Of a stretch of 37,257 bases of DNA, positions 24,127 through 33,159 are shown in pieces. The stretch covers positions 58,582 through 95,838 of the forward strand of contig DIHJ01000061.1 in NCBI GenBank assembly GCA_002420105.1, in the 5' to 3' direction. The notes under the pieces were generated by a model. It saw only the letters and a program-made list of their open reading frames with translations, was not told the origin of the DNA and made no database searches. The translations under genes were made by a program, and so were the position numbers. Each line of letters begins with the position of its first letter. The stretch's first letter is position 1. The DNA comes from Nitrospira sp. UBA5699. Lineage in GTDB: Bacteria > Nitrospirota > Nitrospiria > Nitrospirales > Nitrospiraceae.

Positions 24127-27100
24127 TCATCCCGCCTGCTCCGGTCCCGACGGGCTCTCCGTCGGAGGCGTCGCCGGACGGCGGCGTGTGCTGGCGTGCA
24201 AGACGGGAATAAAGAACAACGTCATGACTGTGGAAACCAGGAGTCCGCCGATGACGGCACGCGCGAGCGGCATATTGGCCTCGCTCCCCTCTCCCAAACC
24301 CAAGGCCATCGGGGCCAGACCGAGAATGGTGGCGAGCGAGGTCATGATGATGGGGCGTATGCGCAACCGTCCCGCCTCGATCACGGCCTCCACGGACGAT
24401 ATTCCTTCCATCATGCGGCGGTTGGCGAAGTCCACCAGCAGGACGCTGTTCGAGACGACGACCCCGATCATCATCAGTGTCCCGATGAGCGACTGCACGT
24501 TGACCGAGGTACGTGTGACCAGCAGCATGCCGATGACGCCGATGAATCCCAGCGGCACCGCGAACATGATGACCAAGGGATCGAGATAGGAGCGGAACAG
24601 GCCGACCATCACCAGATAGATTAATACCATCGCCAGCGGCAGTACGCCGGCGAAGCCTTTCAAGGCGGCGCGCATGCTGTCCACCTCGCCCTTCATGAGC
24701 AACGTGACGTTCTCCGGCAGCGTGAGGTTGCCTAAGGCGGCTTCGATCCGACCGGCGATCCGGCCCAGATCGTTGCCGGCCACATTGGACAGGACATCCA
24801 TGGTCCGTTGCAGGTTGTAGTGATCGATGACCTCGGGCCCCGTCTGGCGTTTGACTTCGACCAGTTCCCGCAACAACACCGGCTTGCCGGGCCCGGATCC
24901 GGGCTGCTGACGGTTCGGCTGCTGGGAGAACGGCGTCTGCTGCAGCGCCATGGTGCTGCCGCGGTCGAGCGAGGTGACGGCATTGGACGTCAACGGGCGA
25001 TCCGATTTCGTGCCGACGAGCGGGGTGTTGAGAAAATCTTCGAACGTGACCACGGACTGTTCCGGATACTGCGCGACGACGAAGTACGCGTTGTTGGATT
25101 TCGGATCGATCCAGTACCCGGGGCTGAGCTGTAGGTTGGAACTCAATCCGGTGGTGAGATCCGTCACGACTTGGCGTTGATTGAGCCCCATATAGGAAGC
25201 CTTCTCCCTGTCGACCTCAAGACGCAGTTCGGGGTATTCCATGCCTTGCTTCACCTGCACGTCGGTGGTGCCCGGTACCTGCGCGGTCACGTCTTTGATG
25301 AGAGCGGCCGCATCCGCGACGGTTTGCAGATTCGGCCCGCTCACTTTGATGTCGATCGGGGCGGGAAGGCCGAAATTGATGACGTCGCTGACGATCCCGC
25401 CGGTTTGAAAGGAAAACTTCATGCCCGGCCATTTGTCGAGGAAGCGCGTCCGCAACCGGTTGATGATCGCATCGGTGCGTTCACGATGTCCGTGAGTCAT
25501 GTTCACCATGACGAACGCCTGATGCGGCCCGTTGATCGGGGTAAACATCACCATCCACCCCTGCGGGAGTCCGATGTTCGCCACAATCTGGTCAAGATCC
25601 GCGGGAGGGATCTCCTCCCGGATGACCGCTTCGATCTCGGCGACGAGCGCTTCCGTGTTTTCCACCCGGGTTCCTTCGGGTGCGGAGACGTTCAGAATGA
25701 ACTGTCCCGCATCGACCTTCGGGAAGAATTCCGTGGCGAGGCGCGGTGTGAGGAGCATGGAGCCCGCAAAGGTTCCGGCCACCAGAATCATGACGACGGC
25801 TCTGTGACGGAGACACCATCGCAACAGAATTTCGTATCGATTCGTGAATCGATTGAAGAGCCGGTCGAAGAGCCGCGTGGGATGTCCCGCTTCCGCCGAC
25901 GTGTGGTGCGGTCCCGCCGGTGTCAGGGCTACGATCGCGACGGGGGCGACCGTCATCGAGGCCAAGTAGGCCGCGATCATGGCGTAGGCCACGGCCAGGG
26001 CCAACGGTACAAACAGGAACTTGACGATGCCCGTGAAAAATACGATCGGAAGGTATACGATCAAGGTACTGATCATGGCGACGAGCATGGGAAGCGCCAC
26101 CTCCCTCACGCCGTCCCCGGCCGCCTGGTACAGGCTCTTGCCCATTTCCAGGTGCCTGTGAACGTTTTCGAGAACGACGATGTTGTCGTCGAGGAGGGTG
26201 CCGATCACCAGAGCCAGTCCGCCCAGCGTCATGAGATTGACCGTCTGGCCGGTGAAGTAGAGGAGGACGAAGGCTCCCAGCACCGACAAAGGAATTGCCA
26301 GCGCGATGATGAGGGTATAGCGGAAACTGCCCAGGAACAGCAGGACCATCAGGCAGGCCAGGCCGCCTCCCAGGAGTCCCTCGTGTTCGAGCGTTTTGAT
26401 GGCCTGCCGGACGTAGAGCGACTGATCGAAGATGAGTTTGACGGACAAGTCTTTGGGGATGCCGAGCAGCTTCGGCAGTGCCTCCTTCACGCCGTCGATG
26501 ACCTGGAGGGTGTTGGCTCCCGCCTGCTTGAGAATCGGCAGATACACGGAGCGGTTGCCGTTGATGCGCACGATGTTCGACTGGATCATCGTGGAATCGA
26601 CCGCCCGTCCGACGTCCGCCAGCGTGACCGGAACTCCGTTGGTCACCTTGATGGGGATCTGGTTCATGTCGTCGACGAATTTGATCATGCTGTTGGTGTA
26701 GACGTTGTAATCGAAGTTCCCGATTTTCACGTTGCCGGCCGGGAGCAGAAGGCTTTGCGCGTTGACGGCGCCCACGACTTCATTGATCGAAAGGCCGCGG
26801 GCCAGCATGCGTTCCTGGTCGAGAAAGACGGAGATCTGCCGGACCGTTCCGCCGAAACTCGGGGCCACGAAGATGCCGGGCACGTTTCCCAGTTGGGGGC
26901 GCACCGTGAAATAGGCCAGATCCCGTACCTCCTTCTCGGTGCGTGTGTCGCTGTTGACCGTGAGCGTGCCGATCGGAAGGCTGGCGGCCCCGAACTTGAT
27001 GATGATCGGTGGGAATACGCCCTGCGGAAGATAGCGCAACGCCGAATAGGTCAGGCTGGTGATTTCCGACAATGCGTCGTTGACGTTGTAACTCGACTGA

Positions 27101-27378
27101 AAGTACACCTTGATGAGACTGACGCCGGGCAGCGATTTCGATTCGACGTGCTCGACGTAGGAGGCCTGAAGAAACAATTGTTCCAGGCGGAGGGTGATCG
27201 CACCCTCGATCTCAGAGGGTCCCATTCCTTTGTAGAACGTGGCGATGGCGACGACCGGGAGATTGATCTCGGGGAACACGTCCACCACCATGTTCTGAAA
27301 GGAAATGGCTCCGAGGATTACCACGATCAGACTGATCGCGACGACGGCGTACGGATTCTTGAGCGCGCTCTGGATCAT
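24127..27378 (-). CDS. RND efflux permease 1 (HAE/AcrB-like)
   Basis: 1083 residues with 12 predicted membrane helices and two large periplasmic loops, an inner-membrane proton-driven pump. Start FPEINLPVVAIAT and GPSEIEGAIT are typical of this family. TM4 reads GTLLDDNIVVLENVHRH with the proton-relay pair D397/D398 (AcrB D407/D408). In TM10 the equivalent of AcrB K940 is Ser (VVSNSVLLVDFAN), as in related families. A low-complexity Gln/Pro stretch (QQTPFSQQPNRQQPGSGPGK) lies in the second periplasmic loop. It is downstream of the PII-like gene and upstream of adaptor 1. Substrate unknown. Confidence 0.93.
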   Translation of the reverse strand: MIQSALKNPYAVVAISLIVVILGAISFQNMVVDVFPEINLPVVAIATFYKGMGPSEIEGAITLRLEQLFLQASYVEHVESKSLPGVSLIKVYFQSSYNVNDALSEITSLTYSALRYLPQGVFPPIIIKFGAASLPIGTLTVNSDTRTEKEVRDLAYFTVRPQLGNVPGIFVAPSFGGTVRQISVFLDQERMLARGLSINEVVGAVNAQSLLLPAGNVKIGNFDYNVYTNSMIKFVDDMNQIPIKVTNGVPVTLADVGRAVDSTMIQSNIVRINGNRSVYLPILKQAGANTLQVIDGVKEALPKLLGIPKDLSVKLIFDQSLYVRQAIKTLEHEGLLGGGLACLMVLLFLGSFRYTLIIALAIPLSVLGAFVLLYFTGQTVNLMTLGGLALVIGTLLDDNIVVLENVHRHLEMGKSLYQAAGDGVREVALPMLVAMISTLIVYLPIVFFTGIVKFLFVPLALAVAYAMIAAYLASMTVAPVAIVALTPAGPHHTSAEAGHPTRLFDRLFNRFTNRYEILLRWCLRHRAVVMILVAGTFAGSMLLTPRLATEFFPKVDAGQFILNVSAPEGTRVENTEALVAEIEAVIREEIPPADLDQIVANIGLPQGWMVMFTPINGPHQAFVMVNMTHGHRERTDAIINRLRTRFLDKWPGMKFSFQTGGIVSDVINFGLPAPIDIKVSGPNLQTVADAAALIKDVTAQVPGTTDVQVKQGMEYPELRLEVDREKASYMGLNQRQVVTDLTTGLSSNLQLSPGYWIDPKSNNAYFVVAQYPEQSVVTFEDFLNTPLVGTKSDRPLTSNAVTSLDRGSTMALQQTPFSQQPNRQQPGSGPGKPVLLRELVEVKRQTGPEVIDHYNLQRTMDVLSNVAGNDLGRIAGRIEAALGNLTLPENVTLLMKGEVDSMRAALKGFAGVLPLAMVLIYLVMVGLFRSYLDPLVIMFAVPLGFIGVIGMLLVTRTSVNVQSLIGTLMMIGVVVSNSVLLVDFANRRMMEGISSVEAVIEAGRLRIRPIIMTSLATILGLAPMALGLGEGSEANMPLARAVIGGLLVSTVMTLFFIPVLHASTRRRPATPPTESPSGPEQAG

Positions 27379-27442
27379 GTGAGCGATTCTCCCAAACTCG
27401 CTTGGTTATGCAAGTAAAAACCCCCTCCGGGCGATGGCGCGG

Positions 27443-27748
27443 TCACACGACTTGTTCGCACGGAAGCACGAACACCCGCAGCGGAATCTTGGCGCCCTGT
27501 TGATTCCTGGACAGCGTGTCGCGAAAGGCTCGGAGCCCGGCGATCACCTGATCGGCTTGATCGTTTTCCAGCGCGGAAAGAATGAGCGAGTTGAATCCGG
27601 GTTGAGCCAGCGTGTCGGCCGCTTGCCCGGCCTCGCCGATGCCGAGAACTTTCGGCGCTTCGGTAAAGGCTTTCAGATTAAGTTCGTCCGGCAACTGACG
27701 AATATCTTCATCCAGCGTTTGTCTGAAGATCGCAATGATCATCTTCAT
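27443..27748 (-). CDS. PII-like protein in RND operon
   Basis: 101 residues with the ferredoxin-like alternation of PII/GlnB-type trimers: first strand MKMIIAIFR, a long middle (KVLGIGEAGQAADTL, flexible T-loop region), GFNSLILSALENDQADQVIAGLRAF, and a last strand KIPLRVFVLPCEQVV with a Cys at 97. It lacks the GlnB T-loop Tyr and the Walker-like nucleotide motif. PII-like proteins of the PII-NG/DUF3240 kind are known next to heavy-metal RND pumps, so a role as a sensor or regulator of these pumps is plausible. Strong ribosome site AAAGGA. It lies between the two pump modules (100 bases after adaptor 2, 64 before RND-1). Confidence 0.7.
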   Translation of the reverse strand: MKMIIAIFRQTLDEDIRQLPDELNLKAFTEAPKVLGIGEAGQAADTLAQPGFNSLILSALENDQADQVIAGLRAFRDTLSRNQQGAKIPLRVFVLPCEQVV

Positions 27749-27848
27749 TTCGGTTCCTTTCGGTCACCGGGTCGGTTGACGATAGATCGGCCGGGGATCT
27801 GCGAGTGCCGTGTCCATGCCAACGGCACGGTGCGGCTCGGCCGCATCG

Positions 27849-29084
27849 CTATCGGGCCAGGTTGGAAGGCCCCCGGACGCCGTCGTGCCGCGCCGAGGGG
27901 GCGGCAGGCCCCGCGGCTGTGCGGCGTTCGAACTTCTGGACCGCGGCGGTCCCGGCGGGGAGGCTATAGGGCGCTTCGCGCACCGGGGCGCCGTCGGTCA
28001 GTTTCGTTTTCCCCACGACCACGACGGCTTCCGTGCCCGCAAGACCCTGTACGATCTCGATCCATCGGCCGTTGCTGATGCCGGTGCGAACCGGCACCGA
28101 CCGTGCCCGTCCTTGTTCCACCACGAAGACGGATTTGCCTTTGGGACCGGTGATGACGGCCTGCGGGGGGACGACCAGCGCGTCGGGGATCTCCCTCAGG
28201 TTCAGCGTCAACTCGGCGAAGGTCCCGGGGCGAAGTGCATGGTCGGGATTTGGTAGATCGATCTCGACCAACAGGCTGCGCGTGGACGGATCGAGGGCAA
28301 GAGTCGTGCGAGTGATCGTGCCCGCGAACGATCGATCCGGAAGTTCACTGACCGATACCGCGGCCTTGGTCTTGCCCGGCACGATCCAGGGTGAATCGTC
28401 CTGCGGCACGTTGGCATAAACGCGCACCGTATCCAGATCCATGACCGTGAAGAGGGGAATGGCGTTCGTCGCGGAAGACGTGGCGACCTGGATCAAGGCG
28501 CCGGGGTCGGCGAAACGGGCGGTGACGATGCCGTCGTAGGGCGCGCGCACTTTCGTGTAATCGCGGAGCGCGGCCCGCTGCTGCATGAGGTTCTTCGCGC
28601 CCTGGTAGGCGGCTTCGGCGACGTCCACGTCCTGTTTGGCGATGACGTCCGGCGATTCCTTCCAGACCTTGTTTAAACGCTCGAACGTGATCTTCTTGAT
28701 TTTGTAGTCCGCGACCGCCTGTTGGTACTGCTCTTCCACTTCGGGAGCGTCGATGATCGCGACGATCTGATCCTTCTTCACGCGGTCACCCTTGTCCGGG
28801 CCGATCCATTTCAGATAACCGGAGACCTTGGCGTAGAGCGTCGTCTGATAGAGCGGCGAAATGTTGGCCGGGAGCGTGATCGTATAGGTCAGGTCCTGTC
28901 TGGCCGGCTTGACGACCTGGACGTCCACCGGCTGCGGTTCCTGTGCGCCGGTTCGGCTCTCCTGCTTGGCGGATTCGGCCGGACTCGCCGCTCCCGGTTG
29001 TGACGGTTGAGGAGGTGTTTCCCGGCCGCAGGCGGCGAGGAAGATCAGCAGCGTGAGCACCAGGTTCCCGCGCCGGGTCAGCAT
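27849..29084 (-). CDS. RND efflux adaptor 2, lipoprotein type
   Basis: 411 residues from ATG 29084. The signal ends in the lipobox LAAC (C19), so this adaptor is lipid-anchored, not transmembrane. The body is closely related to adaptor 1: LPANISPLYQTTLYAKVSGYLKWIGPDKGDRVKK, VIAKQDVDVAEAAY, YTKVRAPYDGIVTARFADPGALIQ, PLFTVMDLDTVRVYANVPQD. The C-terminal 30 residues are Ala/Pro/Arg-rich and probably disordered. Starts 4 bases after the RND-2 stop, so translation is coupled; GGAGGGG lies within that overlap region. Confidence 0.92.
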   Translation of the reverse strand: MLTRRGNLVLTLLIFLAACGRETPPQPSQPGAASPAESAKQESRTGAQEPQPVDVQVVKPARQDLTYTITLPANISPLYQTTLYAKVSGYLKWIGPDKGDRVKKDQIVAIIDAPEVEEQYQQAVADYKIKKITFERLNKVWKESPDVIAKQDVDVAEAAYQGAKNLMQQRAALRDYTKVRAPYDGIVTARFADPGALIQVATSSATNAIPLFTVMDLDTVRVYANVPQDDSPWIVPGKTKAAVSVSELPDRSFAGTITRTTLALDPSTRSLLVEIDLPNPDHALRPGTFAELTLNLREIPDALVVPPQAVITGPKGKSVFVVEQGRARSVPVRTGISNGRWIEIVQGLAGTEAVVVVGKTKLTDGAPVREAPYSLPAGTAAVQKFERRTAAGPAAPSARHDGVRGPSNLAR

Positions 29085-29088
29085 CGTG

Positions 29089-32000
29089 TTAGATCCCCTC
29101 CACAGAATTGGCCGGACCCGGTTGATGCGTCGGGCGTTCGTGCCGTCCCAAGACCACCGCATGCATGACCGGTACGACCAGCAGGGTCATCGCGGTGGAC
29201 ACGGCAAGCCCGCCTACGACCGCCCGCGCCAGCGGGACCATGGTTTCGTTCCCTTCGCCGAATCCCAACGCCAGCGGGAGCAGGCCCAGAATCGTCGCGA
29301 GGGCCGTCATCAGAATCGGCCTGATGCGCCGTTTGCCCGCCTCCAGCACCGCCCGCTCGGCCGAGGCGCCGGCATGGACCATGCGGTTGGCGAAGTCCAC
29401 CAACAGAATGCTGTTCGAGACCACGATGCCCATCATCATCAACGTGCCGATCATGGATTCGACGTTCACCGACGTGTCGGTGAAATGAAGCATCAGGATC
29501 GTCCCGATCCAGCCGAGCGGCACCGCGATCAAGATAATCAAAGGGTCGATCAAGGATCGGAAAAGTCCGACCATCACGAGGTAGATCAACAGGACGGCGA
29601 GCGGCAGGGCCAGGGCGAAATTGCCGAAGGCGCCTCGCATGTTGGCCACTTCGCCTTTCATGTCCACCGTCACGTCTTTCGGCAGTGTGACTGTGGCCAG
29701 CACCTGTTCGATCTCGCCGGCCACGCGGCCGAGGTCGTTCCCGACCGGCGTGACCAGCACGTCGATCAAGCGCGACAGGTCGTAATGGTCCACCGAGTCC
29801 GGCCCCGTCGTCATCTCGAGCGAGGCCACGTCCCGCAGCAGCACCGGCGGGCCGCGCCGTTCGTCGGCGGATCCGTAGAAGCCGTTCGAGAGATCGAGGT
29901 TGCGGCCGGCGAAGGGCGTGTTCTGCAGGGCGACGGTCGATCCGCTGGCCCCGCCGGCGGTCAGGGAGGCTGTCGGGTTCAGGGGGGTACGCGCCCCGAT
30001 GACCGGGATGTTCAGCAGATCCTCGGTTTTCGTCAGCGACTGTTCCGGATACTGGGCCAACAGGAAATACCCGTTGGCCGTCTTGGGATCGAGCCAGAAG
30101 TTGGGGCTCAGCGCGATGTTGGAGCTGATGCCGGTGATCACGTCCACGATCACGCGGTCCTGCGTGATGCCGTAATAGGCGGCTTTCGCCCGGTCCACAT
30201 TCACGTGGAGTTCCGGATAGTTTTTCCCCTGCTTGATGCGTACGTCGGTGGTGCCGGCGACTTGGGCGACTTTCTCCCGGATTTCCTCGGCGACCGGACG
30301 GATCAGATCCAGCCGCGGTCCCTTCACCTGGATGTCGATCGGCGCGCGTAGCCCGAAATTCAGCACGTCGCTGATGATGCCGCCGGTCTGGAAGCTGACC
30401 TCCACGCCGGGGAGTGTTTCGCGGATCTTGGCGCGCAGAGAGGCGATGTAATCGTCCGTACGGCCTTCATGGCCGGTCACGAGGTTCACGAGCACGAACG
30501 CCGTATGGTTGCCCGTGTTGGGGGCAAAGCGCGCGGCGTCGCCGAAATACAGGCCGGTGTTCGAGACGATTTCCTCCAGGTCCCGCTTCGGAATGGTGTC
30601 CTGCACCAGTTTCTCGACTTCCGCCACGATAGCGGTCGTTTTCTCGATCCTCGAACCTTCCGGCGCGATGACGGTCATGGTGAAGTTGCCGGCATCGACT
30701 TTCGGGAAGAACTCGCTGTGGAGCCTGGGGAGGAGGAGAGTGGCGGTGGCGATCAGCGCAAGCAGGGCTACGATCACCACGACGGCTTTGAACCGGACGC
30801 CCGTGCGGAGCAGCGGCTCGTAGACGGCCAGGACGAACCGGAACCAGTCTTTCGAATCGGCGTTCTCCTGGGATCCGTCCCCGTGCCCCCGGTGATAGAG
30901 CCGTGCCAGCACGACCGGCGTGACCGACATGGACACCGCATAGTCGGCAAGCATGGCGAACGCGACCGTCATCGCCAGCGGCACGAAGAGGTACCTGATG
31001 ATCCCGGAGAAGAAGACGATCGGGAGATAGACGATCAGAATGCAGATCGTCGCGACCAGGATCGGCAGGGTCAGCTCGGTCGCGCTGTCTTCGGCGGCGG
31101 AACGGCCGTCCTTGCCCATCTCCAGGTGTCGATGCAGGTTCTCCTGCACGACGATGTTGTTGTCGAGGAGTGTGCCGATGACGAGGGCCAGGCCGCCCAG
31201 GGTCATGATGTTGACGGTCTGGCCGGTCAAATAGAGCGCGACAAGCGCCGATGTCAATGAGAGAGGGATGGCGAGGCCCACGACCAGGGCGGCCTTGATG
31301 CTGCGGAGAAACAGGAAGATCATCAACCCGGCGAGACCCGCGCCCAGCAGTCCTTCCTTCTGGAGATTTGCGATGGCCTGACGGATGTACAGGGACTGGT
31401 CGTAGATGAATTTCACCGACGTATTGGCGGGAATCTCTGTCAGCTTCGGCAGCTTGGCGCGGATGCCGTCCGTGACCTCCAGCGTATTGGCCCCTTCCTG
31501 TCTGGTGATCGGAATATACGTCGCCTCGCGGCCGTTGACCCGGACGATCGAGGTCTGGATTGCGGCGCTGTCCGCCGCCGTGCCGATGTCGCGGACGAGG
31601 ATGGGTGTGCCGTTGACCACCTTGATCGGGATGTCGTTGATCTTTTCGACCACGTCGATGAGGCTGTTGGAATAGACATAGTAATCCAGATCGCCGATCT
31701 TGATGTCGCCCGCCGGAATGATCGCGCTTTGCGCGTTGATCGCCTTGACCACATCGGATGGGGAGATTCCTCTGGCCAGCATCCGTTGCTGGTCCATGAA
31801 TACGGTGATCTGGCGGACCTTGCCTCCCAGCGGCGGTCCGAAAGAAATGCCGGGGATCGTGGCGATCTGCTGGCGCACGGTGAAGTACGCGAGGTCGCGG
31901 ATCTCTTTCGGACCGAGGGTGTCGCTGCTGACCGACAGCAGTCCTACCGGCAGACTGGCCACCCCGAACTTGAACACGGACGGCGGATACACGCCGGGCG

Positions 32001-32355
32001 GCAGGAGGCGGATGATGCTGTAAGCCAGGCTCGTCAACTCGGACTGTGCCGAGTCGATGCTGTACTCCGGTTGGAAGAAGACCTTGATGTAACTCATGCC
32101 GGCGAGCGACTGTGACTCGATGTGCTCCACATAGCTCGCTTCGACGAAGCGCTGCTCCATCTTGAGCGTGATCGCTCCTTCCATCTCGCTGGGACTCATG
32201 CCGCGGTAGAACGTGGTGACGAGGATCGAGGGGATCTTGATCTCCGGGAAAATGTCCACGCGCATCTTCTTGTACGAGACCGCCCCGAGAATGAGCGCGA
32301 TCATGCAGATGGCGAAGACGGCGTAGGGGTTCTTGAGGGCGGCGCGTGTCAGCAT
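29089..32355 (-). CDS. RND efflux permease 2 with TM4 Asp-to-Asn change
   Basis: 1088 residues from ATG 32355, 12 predicted membrane helices, strongly related to RND-1 (tandem-duplicated module; RGMSPSEMEGAIT, MTLGGLALVIGTLLDNNIVV). In TM4 the pair that is D397/D398 in RND-1 is D398/N399 here (GTLLDNNIVVQEN; codon AAC at 31159-31161), removing one of the two acidic proton-relay residues. TM10 has Ser at the AcrB K940 position. The rest of the protein is intact, with no frameshift. Its ATG overlaps the receiver stop by 7 bases, and the gene runs directly into adaptor 2. Whether it still pumps by proton exchange, or acts as a partner of RND-1, is open. Confidence 0.93.
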   Translation of the reverse strand: MLTRAALKNPYAVFAICMIALILGAVSYKKMRVDIFPEIKIPSILVTTFYRGMSPSEMEGAITLKMEQRFVEASYVEHIESQSLAGMSYIKVFFQPEYSIDSAQSELTSLAYSIIRLLPPGVYPPSVFKFGVASLPVGLLSVSSDTLGPKEIRDLAYFTVRQQIATIPGISFGPPLGGKVRQITVFMDQQRMLARGISPSDVVKAINAQSAIIPAGDIKIGDLDYYVYSNSLIDVVEKINDIPIKVVNGTPILVRDIGTAADSAAIQTSIVRVNGREATYIPITRQEGANTLEVTDGIRAKLPKLTEIPANTSVKFIYDQSLYIRQAIANLQKEGLLGAGLAGLMIFLFLRSIKAALVVGLAIPLSLTSALVALYLTGQTVNIMTLGGLALVIGTLLDNNIVVQENLHRHLEMGKDGRSAAEDSATELTLPILVATICILIVYLPIVFFSGIIRYLFVPLAMTVAFAMLADYAVSMSVTPVVLARLYHRGHGDGSQENADSKDWFRFVLAVYEPLLRTGVRFKAVVVIVALLALIATATLLLPRLHSEFFPKVDAGNFTMTVIAPEGSRIEKTTAIVAEVEKLVQDTIPKRDLEEIVSNTGLYFGDAARFAPNTGNHTAFVLVNLVTGHEGRTDDYIASLRAKIRETLPGVEVSFQTGGIISDVLNFGLRAPIDIQVKGPRLDLIRPVAEEIREKVAQVAGTTDVRIKQGKNYPELHVNVDRAKAAYYGITQDRVIVDVITGISSNIALSPNFWLDPKTANGYFLLAQYPEQSLTKTEDLLNIPVIGARTPLNPTASLTAGGASGSTVALQNTPFAGRNLDLSNGFYGSADERRGPPVLLRDVASLEMTTGPDSVDHYDLSRLIDVLVTPVGNDLGRVAGEIEQVLATVTLPKDVTVDMKGEVANMRGAFGNFALALPLAVLLIYLVMVGLFRSLIDPLIILIAVPLGWIGTILMLHFTDTSVNVESMIGTLMMMGIVVSNSILLVDFANRMVHAGASAERAVLEAGKRRIRPILMTALATILGLLPLALGFGEGNETMVPLARAVVGGLAVSTAMTLLVVPVMHAVVLGRHERPTHQPGPANSVEGI

Positions 32356-32789
32356 CGGCTCTCGCTCATCTGGGGAACACGGTTCCACTGCAGCCAGAAC
32401 CGACAGAGGGCCGCGACGAAGGCCACGAGCTGATCGAACGTGTCCGGTTTGACGACATATCCGTTCGCCCCAAGGGCGTAACTGGTGGACAGATCGGATG
32501 CATCATCCGAGGTGGTAAAGACGACGACCGGGATCGCGGCGACGTGAGGGTTTGCCCGGAGCCGCTTCAGGAACTCATCTCCATGCATCTTGTGCAGATG
32601 CCAATCCAGCAGGATGATCGATGGCAGCGGCTCATGTCCGGCTCGACTGCTCAGGAAATGCCAGGCCGCATCCGCGTCCTGTTCGGTATAGAGCACGACA
32701 TCGAGACCGGTCTGAGTCAGCGCCGTTCGAAACAACTCACATTCGCCCGGGCTGTCGTCGATCAATAAGATGGAGGCATGGGTCGGCAT
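32349..32789 (-). CDS. Stand-alone receiver (Rcp1-type response regulator)
   Basis: 146 residues, a single receiver domain with no DNA-binding output: acid pocket D11/D12, phosphoacceptor D62 (ILLDWHL), T92/T93 and K114 (VVKP). It matches the Rcp1/CheY-like class that acts by protein contact. Position as first gene of the efflux operon suggests phosphorylation input to pump regulation, but the cognate kinase is not in the window. The ATG at 32789 lacks a clear ribosome site. The last codons overlap the RND-2 start. Confidence 0.92.
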   Translation of the reverse strand: MPTHASILLIDDSPGECELFRTALTQTGLDVVLYTEQDADAAWHFLSSRAGHEPLPSIILLDWHLHKMHGDEFLKRLRANPHVAAIPVVVFTTSDDASDLSTSYALGANGYVVKPDTFDQLVAFVAALCRFWLQWNRVPQMSESRC

Positions 32790-32859
32790 TGGTGAAAGAC
32801 ATCAGCAGGGAATGTGCCGGGTTGAAGATGTGAAAGTTGAAAGTGAAAAAAATTTATTG

Positions 32860-32888
32860 ATAACATATAGTTATGAAAATATAGTCAA
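32860..32888 (-). promoter_or_regulatory. Candidate promoter of the efflux operon
   Basis: On the minus strand: -35 TTGACT (32883-32888, 5 of 6), 17-base spacer, -10 TGTTAT (32860-32865, 4 of 6), giving a start near 32853 and a leader of about 65 bases before the receiver ATG at 32789. The -10 overlaps an AT-rich dyad ATAACATATAGTTAT (32860-32874). Local AT-richness contrasts sharply with the GC-rich surroundings. Confidence 0.55.
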
Positions 32889-32892
32889 GTGA

Positions 32893-32920
32893 TTGACGAA
32901 TAACGACTGACGGTTGACGG
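32893..32920. repeat. Four degenerate TTGACGR heptamers
   Basis: TTGACGA, ATAACGA, CTGACGG and TTGACGG follow one another directly upstream of the efflux promoter. Two related heptamers precede the second DUF507 gene (11154-11167). Could be sequence slippage or regulator sites. Confidence 0.6.
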
Positions 32921-32931
32921 GGTTATGGTTG

Positions 32932-32967
32932 GGGAGAAATTCCAGAAGTGACGGGAGAAATTCCAGA
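32932..32967. repeat. Paired 15-base direct repeat, 21-base period, upstream of the efflux operon
   Basis: GGGAGAAATTCCAGA occurs exactly at 32932-32946 and 32953-32967, a 21-base period equal to two helix turns. The core GGAGAAATTCC is nearly dyad-symmetric. It lies about 80-115 bases upstream of the predicted transcription start, a typical place for activator sites. Confidence 0.65.
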
Positions 32968-33159
32968 GGGATGGGGATGGCGGCCTGGTCGCTCCCCGTG
33001 CTCGTGGAAGGCGACATGCAGGACCAATCGGATGTTTAAGTTAATGGCGCTGTTCGTTCACTTTAGAGAGCTGTCCCGGCCCAACTGACTGCCCACTGCA
33101 TCCGAAGATAGAAAAGCGTATGGCCGAGGAGGAAAGGGAGAGCTGTTTGCGACGAGAGC
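32968..33159. other. Gap between the efflux control region and hicB
   Basis: About 190 bases without a supported gene. Together with 32790-32967 it forms a 370-base control and spacer region; beyond the features listed nothing else is evident. Confidence 0.5.

Noticed and set aside
25171..27417. A 748-codon open frame on the plus strand opposite RND-1
   Set aside because: Shadow of the RND gene; extremely rich in His, Asp, Arg and Gln with no hydrophobic pattern or domain.
29053..30351. A 432-codon open frame on the plus strand opposite RND-2 and adaptor 2
   Set aside because: Same composition bias as the other antisense frames and no ribosome site; the minus-strand genes have clear family matches.
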